Positions 47,201-59,200 of a DNA stretch of 64,000 bases are shown here, piece after piece. The DNA is taken from assembly GCA_017569285.1 (NCBI GenBank), contig CP069419.1:1178001-1242000 (forward strand), read 5' to 3'. How positions within the stretch are numbered: the stretch's first letter is position 1; each line of letters starts with the position of its first letter. The notes under the pieces were generated by a model. It was not told the origin of the DNA. It did no database searches and saw nothing but the letters and a program-made list of their open reading frames with translations. The stretch is from Clostridiales bacterium (GTDB taxonomy: Bacteria > Bacillota > Clostridia > Christensenellales > Aristaeellaceae). The position numbers were made by a program, and so were the translations under genes.

Positions 47201-50200
47201 TCGCCATCCCCTGCCGTGATTGTGATCTCCACGGAAGCCTTGGTTACTTCCAGTTCTCCTGCTTATAGGCAATGGTGTAGTTCTCCGCCTCGGTGTTCTC
47301 TTTCAGCGTATGGCCCGTAATCGTGTTCGCGCTCTTGCCGACCACCGTCTGGCTGCCTTCAACCGTTACGCTCGCCAGGCCTTCTTCGCCGACAAACGCA
47401 CCCTTTGTAATCTTGTATGTATTCTTGGTCAGTGCGGTTCCGTCATACTCCTTCGTCGCACTGTCCGCAGTCAGTTCAATCTCCACGGGATTGATCGTCA
47501 GCGTGCCGGCCTCGGCCGTAATCACGTAGTTCTCGGTCACGTCCGTATCGCCGTGCATGATCTTGTAGCCCGCAGGAATCGGGTTGTTCCCTTCTGCTGT
47601 GTCTGCCACATTCGTTGCACTGCCCGTCGCGGTCGCTACCAGCTCATCGCCTTCCAGCAGTTCGCCGCTCGTTACCGTCACTTCCGTGTTCGTCAGGGCG
47701 TTGCCGTTATAGGTCTGTTCGCCATCCCCTGCCGTGATTGTGATCTCCACGGAAGCCTTGGTTACTTCCAGTTCTCCCTGCTTATAGGCAATGGTGTAGT
47801 TCTCCGCCTCGGTGTTCTCTTTCAGCGTATGGCCCGTAATCGTGTTCGCGCTCTTGCCGACCACCGTCTGGCTGCCTTCAACCGTTACGCTCGCCAGGCC
47901 TTCTTCGCCGACAAACGCGCCCTTTGTAATCTTGTATGTATTCTTGGTCAGTGCGGTTCCGTCATACTCCTTCGTCGCACTGTCCGCAGTCAGTTCAATC
48001 TCCACGGGATTGATCGTCAGCGTGCCGGCCTCGGCCGTAATCACGTAGTTCTCGGTCACGTCCGTATCGCCGTGCATGATCTTGTAGCCCGCAGCAATCG
48101 GGTTGTTCCCTTCTGCTGTGTCTGCCACATTCGTTGCACTGCCCGTCGCGGTCGCTACCAGCTCATCGCCTTCCAGCAGTTCGCCGCTCGTTACCGTCAC
48201 TTCCGTGTTCGTCAGGGCGTTGCCGTTATAGGTCTGTTCGCCATCCCCTGCCGTGATTGTGATCTCCACGGAAGCCTTGGTTACTTCCAGTTCTCCCTGC
48301 TTATAGGCAATGGTGTAGTTCTCCGCCTCGGTGTTCTCTTTCAGCGTATGGCCCGTAATCGTGTTCGCGCTCTTGCCGACCACCGTCTGGCTGCCTTCAA
48401 CCGTTACGCTCGCCAGGCCTTCTTCGCCGACAAACGCACCCTTTGTAATCTTGTATGTATTCTTGGTCAGTGCGGTTCCGTCATACTCCTTCGTCGCACT
48501 GTCCGCAGTCAGTTCAATCTCCACGGGATTGATCGTCAGCGTGCCGGCCTCGGCCGTAATCACGTAGTTCTCGGTCACGTCCGTATCGCCGTGCATGATC
48601 TTGTAGCCCGCAGCAATCGGGTTGTTCCCTTCTGCTGTGTCTGCCACATTCGTTGCACTGCCCGTCGCGGTCGCTACCAGCTCATCGCCTTCCAGCAGTT
48701 CGCCGCTCGTTACCGTCACTTCCGTGTTCGTCAGGGCGTTGCCGTTATAGGTCTGTTCGCCATCCCCTGCCGTGATTGTGATCTCCACGGAAGCCTTGGT
48801 TACTTCCAGTTCTCCCTGCTTATAGGCAATGGTGTAGTTCTCCGCCTCGGTGTTCTCTTTCAGCGTATGGCCCGTAATCGTGTTCGCGCTCTTGCCGACC
48901 ACCGTCTGGCTGCCTTCAACCGTTACGCTCGCCAGGCCTTCTTCGCCGACAAACGCGCCCTTTGTAATCTTGTATGTATTCTTGGTCAGTGCGGTTCCGT
49001 CATACTCCTTCGTCGCACTGTCCGCAGTCAGTTCAATCTCCACGGGATTGATCGTCAGCGTGCCGGCCTCGGTCGTAATCACGTAGTTCTCGGTCACGTC
49101 CGTATCGCCGTGCATGATCTTGTAGCCCGCAGCAATCGGGTTGTTCCCTTCTGCTGTGTCTGCCACATTCGTTGCACTGCCCGTCGCGGTCGCTACCAGC
49201 TCATCGCCTTCCAGCAGTTCGCCGCTCGTTACCGTCACTTCCGTGTTCGTCAGGGCGTTGCCGTTATAGGTCTGTTCGCCATCCCCTGCCGTGATTGTGA
49301 TCTCCACGGAAGCCTTGGTTACTTCCAGTTCTCCCTGCTTATAGGCAATGGTGTAGTTCTCCGCCTCGGTGTTCTCTTTCAGCGTATGGCCCGTAATCGT
49401 GTTCGCGCTCTTGCCGGCCACCGTCTGGTCGCCTTCAACCGTTACGCTCGCCAGGCCTTCTTCGCCGACAAACGCGCCCTTTGTAATCTTGTATGTATTC
49501 TTGGTCAGTGCGGTTCCGTCATACTCCTTCGTCGCACTGTCCGCAGTCAGTTCAATCTCCACGGGATTGATCGTCAGCGTGCCGGCCTCGGTCGTAATCA
49601 CGTAGTTCTCGGTCACGTCCGTATCGCCGTGCATGATCTTGTAGCCCGCAGCAATCGGGTTGTTCCCTTCTGCTGTGTCTGCCACATTCGTTGCACTGCC
49701 CGTCGCGGTCGCTACCAGCTCATCGCCTTCCAGCAGTTCGCCGCTCGTTACCGTCACTTCCGTGTTCGTCAGGGCGTTGCCGTTATAGGTCTGTTCGCCA
49801 TCCCCTGCCGTGATTGTGATCTCCACGGAAGCCTTGGTTACTTCCAGTTCTCCCTGCTTATAGGCAATGGTGTAGTTCTCCGCCTCGGTGTTCTCTTTCA
49901 GCGTATGGCCCGTAATCGTGTTCGCGCTCTTGCCGACCACCGTCTGGCTGCCTTCAACCGTTACGCTCGCCAGGCCTTCTTCGCCGACAAACGCGCCCTT
50001 TGTAATCTTGTATGTATTCTTGGTCAGTGCGGTTCCGTCATACTCCTTCGTCGCACTGTCCGCAGTCAGTTCAATCTCCACGGGATTGATCGTCAGCGTG
50101 CCGGCCTCGGCCGTAATCACGTAGTTCTCGGTCACGTCCGTATCGCCGTGCATGATCTTGTAGCCCGCAGCAATCGGGTTGTTCCCTTCTGCTGTGTCTG

Positions 50201-53200
50201 CCACGTTCGTTGCACTGCCCGTCGCGGTCGCTACCAGCTCATCGCCTTCCAGCAGTTCGCCGCTCGTTACCGTCACTTCCGTGTTCGTCAGGGCGTTGCC
50301 GTTATAGGTCTGTTCGCCATCCCCTGCCGTGATTGTGATCTCCACGGAAGCCTTGGTTACTTCCAGTTCTCCCTGCTTATAGGCAATGGTGTAGTTCTCC
50401 GCCTCGGTGTTCTCTTTCAGCGTATGGCCCGTAATCGTGTTCGCGCTCTTGCCGACCACCGTCTGGTCGCCTTCAACCGTTACGCTCGCCAGGCCTTCTT
50501 CGCCGACAAACGCGCCCTTTGTAATCTTGTATGTATTATTGTTGAGTGCGACTGTATCACACTCCTTCGTCGCACTGTCCGCAGTCAGTTCAATCTCCAC
50601 GGGATTGATCGTCAGCGTGCCGGCCTCGGTCGTAATCACGTAGTTCTCGGTCACGTCCGTATCGCCGTGCATGATCTTGTAGCCCGCAGCAATCGGGTTG
50701 TTCCCTTCTGCTGTGTCTGCCACATTCGTTGCACTGCCCGTCGCGGTCGCTACCAGCTCATCGCCTTCCAGCAGTTCGCCGCTCGTTACCGTCACTTCCG
50801 TGTTCGTCAGGGCGTTGCCGTTATAGGTCTGTTCGCCATCCCCTGCCGTGATTGTGATCTCCACGGAAGCCTTGGTTACTTCCAGTTCTCCCTGCTTATA
50901 GGCAATGGTGTAGTTCTCCGCCTCGGTGTTCTCTTTCAGCGTATGGCCCGTAATCGTGTTCGCGCTCTTGCCGACCACCGTCTGGTCGCCTTCAACCGTT
51001 ACGCTCGCCAGGCCTTCTTCGCCGACAAACGCACCCTTTGTAATCTTGTATGTATCTTGGTCAGTGCGGTTCCGTCATACTCCTTCGTCGCACTGTCCGC
51101 AGTCAGTTCAATCTCCACGGGATTGATCGTCAGCGTGCCGGCCTGGGTCGTAATCACGGAGTTCTCGGTCACGACCGTATCCCCGTGCATGATCTTGTAG
51201 CCCCGCAGCAATCGGGTTGTTCCCTTCTGCTGTGTCTGCCACATTCGTTGCACTGCCCGTCGCGGTCGCTACCAGCTCATCGCCTTCCAGCAGTTCGCCG
51301 CTCGTTACCGTCACTTCCGTGTTCGTCAGGGCGTTGCCGTTATAGGTCTGTTCGCCATCCCCTGCCGTGATTGTGATCTCCACGGAAGCCTTGGTTACTT
51401 CCAGTTCTCCCTGCTTATAGGCAATGGTGTAGTTCTCCGCCTCGGTGTTCTCTTTCAGCGTATGGCCCGTAATCGTGTTCGCGCTCTTGCCGACCACCGT
51501 CTGGCTGCCTTCAACCGTTACGCTCGCCAGGCCTTCTTCGCCGACAAACGCACCCTTTGTAATCTTGTATGTATTCTTGGTCAGTGCGGTTCCGTCATAC
51601 TCCTTCGTCGCACTGTCCGCAGTCAGTTCAATCTCCACGGGATTGATCGTCAGCGTGCCGGCCTCGGTCGTAATCACGTAGTTCTCGGTCACGTCCGTAT
51701 CGCCGTGCATGATCTTGTAGCCCGCAGCAATCGGGTTGTTCCCTTCTGCTGTGTCTGCCACATTCGTTGCACTGCCCGTCGCGGTCGCTACCAGCTCATC
51801 GCCTTCCAGCAGTTCGCCGCTCGTTACCGTCACTTCCGTGTTCGTCAGGGCGTTGCCGTTATAGGTCTGTTCGCCATCCCCTGCCGTGATTGTGATCTCC
51901 ACGGAAGCCTTGGTTACTTCCAGTTCTCCCTGCTTATAGGCAATGGTGTAGTTCTCCGCCTCGGTGTTCTCTTTCAGCGTATGGCCCGTAATCGTGTTTG
52001 CGGCCTTGCCGCCGACCGTCTGGTCGCCTTCAACCGTTACGCTCGCCAGGCCTTCTTCGCCGACAAACGCGCCCTTTGTAATCTTGTATGTATTCTTGGT
52101 CAGTGCGGTTCCGTCATACTCCTTCGTCGCACTGTCCGCAGTCAGTTCAATCTCCACGGGATTGATCGTCAGCGTGCCGGCCTCGGCCGTAATCACGTAG
52201 TTCTCGGTCACGTCCGTATCGCCGTGCATGATCTTGTAGCCCGCAGCAATCGGGTTGTTCCTTCTGCTGTGTCTGCCCCATTCGTTGCACTGCCCGTCGC
52301 GGTCGCTACCAGCTCATCGCCTTCCAGCAGTTCGCCGCTCGTTACCGTCACTTCCGTGTTCGTCAGGGCGTTGCCGTTATAGGTCTGTTCGCCATCCCCT
52401 GCCGTGATTGTGATCTCCACGGAAGCCTTGGTTACTTCCAGTTCTCCCTGCTTATAGGCAATGGTGTAGTTCTCCGCCTCGGTGTTCTCTTTCAGCGTAT
52501 GGCCCGTAATCGTGTTCGCGCTCTTGCCGACCACCGTCTGGTCTGGCCTTCCACCGTTACGCTCGCCAGGCCTTCTTCGCCGACAAACGCACCCTTTGTA
52601 ATCTTGTATGTATTCTTGGTCAGTGCGGTTCCGTCATACTCCTTCGTCGCACTGTCCGCAGTCAGTTCAATCTCCACGGGATTGATCGTCAGCGTGCCGG
52701 CCTCGGCCGTAATCACGTAGTTCTCGGTCACGTCCGTATCGCCGTGCATGATCTTGTAGCCCGCAGCAAGCGGGTTGTTCCTTCTGCTGTGTCTGCCACA
52801 TTCGTTGCACTGCCCGTCGCGGTCGCTACCAGCTCATCGCCTTCCAGCAGTTCGCCGCTCGTTACCGTCACTTCCGTGTTCGTCAGGGCGTTGCCGTTAT
52901 AGGTCTGTTCGCCATCCCCTGCCGTGATTGTGATCTCCACGGAAGCCTTGGTTACTTCCAGTTCTCCCTGCTTATAGGCAATGGTGTAGTTCTCCGCCTC
53001 GGTGTTCTCTTTCAGCGTATGGCCCGTAATCGTGTTCGCGCTCTTGCCGACCACCGTCTGGCTGCCTTCAACCGTTACGCTCGCCAGGCCTTCTTCGCCG
53101 ACAAACGCGCCCTTTGTAATCTTGTATGTATTCTTGGTCAGTGCGGTTCCGTCATACTCCTTCGTCGCACTGTCCGCAGTCAGTTCAATCTCCACGGGAT

Positions 53201-56200
53201 TGATCGTCAGCGTGCCGGCCTCGGCCGTAATCACGTAGTTCTCGGTCACGTCCGTATCGCCGTGCATGATCTTGTAGCCCGCAGCAATCGGGTTGTTCCC
53301 TTCTGCTGTGTCTGCCACATTCGTTGCACTGCCCGTCGCGGTCGCTACCAGCTCATCGCCTTCCAGCAGTTCGCCGCTCGTTACCGTCACTTCCGTGTTC
53401 GTCAGGGCGTTGCCGTTATAGGTCTGTTCGCCATCCCCTGCCGTGATTGTGATCTCCACGGAAGCCTTGGTTACTTCCAGTTCTCCTGCTTATAGGCAAT
53501 GGTGTAGTTCTCCGCCTCGGTGTTCTCTTTCAGCGTATGGCCCGTAATCGTGTTCGCGCTCTTGCCGACCACCGTCTGGCTGCCTTCAACCGTTACGCTC
53601 GCCAGGCCTTCTTCGCCGACAAACGCACCCTTTGTAATCTTGTATGTATTCTTGGTCAGTGCGGTTCCGTCATACTCCTTCGTCGCACTGTCCGCAGTCA
53701 GTTCAATCTCCACGGGATTGATCGTCAGCGTGCCGGCCTCGGCCGTAATCACGTAGTTCTCGGTCACGTCCGTATCGCCGTGCATGATCTTGTAGCCCGC
53801 AGCAATCGGGTTGTTCCCTTCTGCTGTGTCTGCCACATTCGTTGCACTGCCCGTCGCGGTCGCTACCAGCTCATCGCCTTCCAGCAGTTCGCCGCTCGTT
53901 ACCGTCACTTCCGTGTTCGTCAGGGCGTTGCCGTTATAGGTCTGTTCGCCATCCCCTGCCGTGATTGTGATCTCCACGGAAGCCTTGGTTACTTCCAGTT
54001 CTCCCTGCTTATAGGCAATGGTGTAGTTCTCCGCCTCGGTGTTCTCTTTCAGCGTATGGCCCGTAATCGTGTTCGCGCTCTTGCCGACCACCGTCTGGCT
54101 GCCTTCAACCGTTACGCTCGCCAGGCCTTCTTCGCCGACAAACGCGCCCTTTGTAATCTTGTATGTATTCTTGGTCAGTGCGGTTCCGTCATACTCCTTC
54201 GTCGCACTGTCCGCAGTCAGTTCAATCTCCACGGGATTGATCGTCAGCGTGCCGGCCTCGGCCGTAATCACGTAGTTCTCGGTCACGTCCGTATCGCCGT
54301 GCATGATCTTGTAGCCCGCAGCAATCGGGTTGTTCCCTTCTGCTGTGTCTGCCACATTCGTTGCACTGCCCGTCGCGGTCGCTACCAGCTCATCGCCTTC
54401 CAGCAGTTCGCCGCTCGTTACCGTCACTTCCGTGTTCGTCAGGGCGTTGCCGTTATAGGTCTGTTCGCCATCCCCTGCCGTGATTGTGATCTCCACGGAA
54501 GCCTTGGTTACTTCCAGTTCTCCCTGCTTATAGGCAATGGTGTAGTTCTCCGCCTCGGTGTTCTCTTTCAGCGTATGGCCCGTAATCGTGTTCGCGCTCT
54601 TGCCGACCACCGTCTGGCTGCCTTCAACCGTTACGCTCGCCAGGCCTTCTTCGCCGACAAACGCACCCTTTGTAATCTTGTATGTATTCTTGGTCAGTGC
54701 GGTTCCGTCATACTCCTTCGTCGCACTGTCCGCAGTCAGTTCAATCTCCACGGGATTGATCGTCAGCGTGCCGGCCTCGGCCGTAATCACGTAGTTCTCG
54801 GTCACGTCCGTATCGCCGTGCATGATCTTGTAGCCCGCAGCAATCGGGTTGTTCCCTTCTGCTGTGTCTGCCACATTCGTTGCACTGCCCGTCGCGGTCG
54901 CTACCAGCTCATCGCCTTCCAGCAGTTCGCCGCTCGTTACCGTCACTTCCGTGTTCGTCAGGGCGTTGCCGTTATAGGTCTGTTCGCCATCCCCTGCCGT
55001 GATTGTGATCTCCACGGAAGCCTTGGTTACTTCCAGTTCTCCCTGCTTATAGGCAATGGTGTAGTTCTCCGCCTCGGTGTTCTCTTTCAGCGTATGGCCC
55101 GTAATCGTGTTCGCGCTCTTGCCGACCACCGTCTGGCCGCCTTCAACCGTTACGCTCGCCAGGCCTTCTTCGCCGACAAACGCGCCCTTTGTAATCTTGT
55201 ATGTATTCTTGGTCAGTGCGGTTCCGTCATACTCCTTCGTCGCACTGTCCGCAGTCAGTTCAATCTCCACGGGATTGATCGTCAGCGTGCCGGCCTCGGT
55301 CGTAATCACGTAGTTCTCGGTCACGTCCGTATCGCCGTGCATGATCTTGTAGCCCGCAGCAATCGGGTTGTTCCCTTCTGCTGTGTCTGCCACATTCGTT
55401 GCACTGCCCGTCGCGGTCGCTACCAGCTCATCGCCTTCCAGCAGTTCGCCGCTCGTTACCGTCACTTCCGTGTTCGTCAGGGCGTTGCCGTTATAGGTCT
55501 GTTCGCCATCCCCTGCCGTGATTGTGATCTCCACGGAAGCCTTGGTTACTTCCAGTTCTCCCTGCTTATAGGCAATGGTGTAGTTCTCCGCCTCGGTGTT
55601 CTCTTTCAGCGTATGGCCCGTAATCGTGTTCGCGCTCTTGCCGACCACCGTCTGGCTGCCTTCAACCGTTACGCTCGCCAGGCCTTCTTCGCCGACAAAC
55701 GCACCCTTTGTAATCTTGTATGTATTCTTGGTCAGTGCGGTTCCGTCATACTCCTTCGTCGCACTGTCCGCAGTCAGTTCAATCTCCACGGGATTGATCG
55801 TCAGCGTGCCGGCCTCGGTCGTAATCACGTAGTTCTCGGTCACGTCCGTATCGCCGTGCATGATCTTGTAGCCCGCAAAGCAATCGGGTTGTTCCTTCTG
55901 CTGTGTCTGCCACATTCGTTGCACTGCCCGTCGCGGTCGCTACCAGCTCATCGCCTTCCAGCAGTTCGCCGCTCGTTACCGTCACTTCCGTGTTCGTCAG
56001 GGCGTTGCCGTTATAGGTCTGTTCGCCATCCCCTGCCGTGATTGTGATCTCCACGGAAGCCTTGGTTACTTCCAGTTCTCCCTGCTTATAGGCAATGGTG
56101 TAGTTCTCCGCCTCGGTGTTCTCTTTCAGCGTATGGCCCGTAATCGTGTTCGCGCTCTTGCCGACCACCGTCTGGTCGCCTTCAACCGTTACGCTCGCCA

Positions 56201-59200
56201 GGCCTTCTTCGCCGACAAACGCGCCCTTTGTAATCTTGTATGTATTCTTGGTCAGTGCGGTTCCGTCATACTCCTTCGTCGCACTGTCCGCAGTCAGTTC
56301 AATCTCCACGGGATTGATCGTCAGCGTGCCGGCCTCGGTCGTAATCACGTAGTTCTCGGTCACGTCCGTATCGCCGTGCATGATCTTGTAGCCCGCAGCA
56401 ATCGGGTTGTTCCCTTCTGCTGTGTCTGCCACATTCGTTGCACTGCCCGTCGCGGTCGCTACCAGCTCATCGCCTTCCAGCAGTTCGCCGCTCGTTACCG
56501 TCACTTCCGTGTTCGTCAGGGCGTTGCCGTTATAGGTCTGTTCGCCATCCCCTGCCGTGATTGTGATCTCCACGGAAGCCTTGGTTACTTCCAGTTCTCC
56601 CTGCTTATAGGCAATGGTGTAGTTCTCCGCCTCGGTGTTCTCTTTCAGCGTATGGCCCGTAATCGTGTTCGCGCTCTTGCCGACCACCGTCTGGCTGCCT
56701 TCAACCGTTACGCTCGCCAGGCCTTCTTCGCCGACAAACGCACCCTTTGTAATCTTGTATGTATTCTTGGTCAGTGCGGTTCCGTCATACTCCTTCGTCG
56801 CACTGTCCGCAGTCAGTTCAATCTCCACGGGATTGATCGTCAGCGTGCCGGCCTCGGTCGTAATCACGTAGTTCTCGGTCACGTCCGTATCGCCGTGCAT
56901 GATCTTGTAGCCCGCAGCAATCGGGTTGTTCCCTTCTGCTGTGTCTGCCACATTCGTTGCACTGCCCGTCGCGGTCGCTACCAGCTCATCGCCTTCCAGC
57001 AGTTCGCCGCTCGTTACCGTCACTTCCGTGTTCGTCAGGGCGTTGCCGTTATAGGTCTGTTCGCCATCCCCTGCCGTGATTGTGATCTCCACGGAAGCCT
57101 TGGTTACTTCCAGTTCTCCCTGCTTATAGGCAATGGTGTAGTTCTCCGCCTCGGTGTTCTCTTTCAGCGTATGGCCCGTAATCGTGTTCGCGCTCTTGCC
57201 GACCACCGTCTGGCTGGCTTCAACCGTTACGCTCGCCAGGCCTTCTTCGCCGACAAACGCGCCCTTTGTAATCTTGTATGTATTCTTGGTCAGTGCGGTT
57301 CCGTCATACTCCTTCGTCGCACTGTCCGCAGTCAGTTCAATCTCCACGGGATTGATCGTCAGCGTGCCGGCCTCGGTCGTAATCACGTAGTTCTCGGTCA
57401 CGTCCGTATCGCCGTGCATGATCTTGTAGCCCGCAGCAATCGGGTTGTTCCCTTCTGCTGTGTCTGCCACATTCGTTGCACTGCCCGTCGCGGTCGCTAC
57501 CAGCTCATCGCCTTCCAGCAGTTCGCCGCTCGTTACCGTCACTTCCGTGTTCGTCAGGGCGTTGCCGTTATAGGTCTGTTCGCCATCCCCTGCCGTGATT
57601 GTGATCTCCACGGAAGCCTTGGTTACTTCCAGTTCTCCCTGCTTATAGGCAATGGTGTAGTTCTCCGCCTCGGTGTTCTCTTTCAGCGTATGGCCCGTAA
57701 TCGTGTTCGCGCTCTTGCCGACCACCGTCTGGTTGCCTTCAACCGTTACGCTCGCCAGGCCTTCTTCGCCGACAAACGCACCCTTTGTAATCTTGTATGT
57801 ATTCTTGGTCAGTGCGGTTCCGTCATACTCCTTCGTCGCACTGTCCGCAGTCAGTTCAATCTCCACGGGATTGATCGTCAGCGTGCCGGCCTCGGTCGTA
57901 ATCACGTAGTTCTCGGTCACGTCCGTATCGCCGTGCATGATCTTGTAGCCCGCAAAGCAATCGGGTTGTTCCCTTCTGCTGTGTCTGCCACATTCGTTGC
58001 ACTGCCCGTCGCGGTCGCTACCAGCTCATCGCCTTCCAGCAGTTCGCCGCTCGTTACCGTCACTTCCGTGTTCGTCAGGGCGTTGCCGTTATAGGTCTGT
58101 TCGCCATCCCCTGCCGTGATTGTGATCTCCACGGAAGCCTTGGTTACTTCCAGTTCTCCCTGCTTATAGGCAATGGTGTAGTTCTCCGCCTCGGTGTTCT
58201 CTTTCAGCGTATGGCCCGTAATCGTGTTCGCGCTCTTGCCGACCACCGTCTGGCTGCCTTCAACCGTTACGCTCGCCAGGCCTTCTTCGCCGACAAACGC
58301 GCCCTTTGTAATCTTGTATGTATTCTTGGTCAGTGCGGTTCCGTCATACTCCTTCGTCGCACTGTCCGCAGTCAGTTCAATCTCCACGGGATTGATCGTC
58401 AGTCCGCCTGCATTAGTTGTGATTTCATAATTAGAAGTAACATTTGTTCCGTTCCGAGAGATAGATATGGTTGCCTCATCAAAAGAGCCATTGGTATAAA
58501 TACTGGCATCTGTTCCGAAAGAAGGCTCATATCCTGTAACCTCCAACACGTCGCCTTCTGCTAGACCTGTAATTGTATACTCGTCCATATCGATTGGTGA
58601 TCCAGTACCAGTTACTGTTTCTGGTGCTGCATAACCATTCTGTTCAGATCCATTATAGGTGGTTGTCTTATTTTTAATTGTGATACTCAGTGTTGCGTCG
58701 TTTATCGTCAGTATACCAAGGTTGTCTATAATACTATAATTTTTCGCCTTGGCAGTATACTCATTTTCACCTGCCCAAGTGATGATATAGCTGTTTAGAC
58801 TGTTACCAACCTCGGTCTGAGATCCTGTAATCTCAAGCCCATAGGTTTCGCCTTCAACGATTCCATCAACAGTATATCCATCCTCTTTGGTCAGCGCAGT
58901 TCCATCATATACCTTCGTAGCACTTCCTGTTGTAATCGTCACAGGCTTCGGCTTGATTTCCAGGCGCCCTGGACGAACATACAGATTGACACTGTAATTG
59001 TCATTCTGCGGAAGATCAGCAAGCGTCAGTACATTTTCAAAATAGGTATAATCACCGGCATCAGCTTCTGCAATGCCATAATACTTATGACCGCCGGCTG
59101 TTGCATCGTATGTTGCTTTTCCTACGACTGTAGCCCAGATATCATTAAGGTATTGTGTTTTATACCCATCATGAGAGATGATTACATACTCATCAATGCT

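Noticed and set aside
43526-58094. Long plus-strand open frames opposite the MBG array (up to 1,296 codons) and many identical 78-codon frames
   Set aside because: Same cause: one 519-bp unit copied 27 times. The minus-strand frame gives recognisable MBG domains, a signal peptide and a conserved C-terminus.
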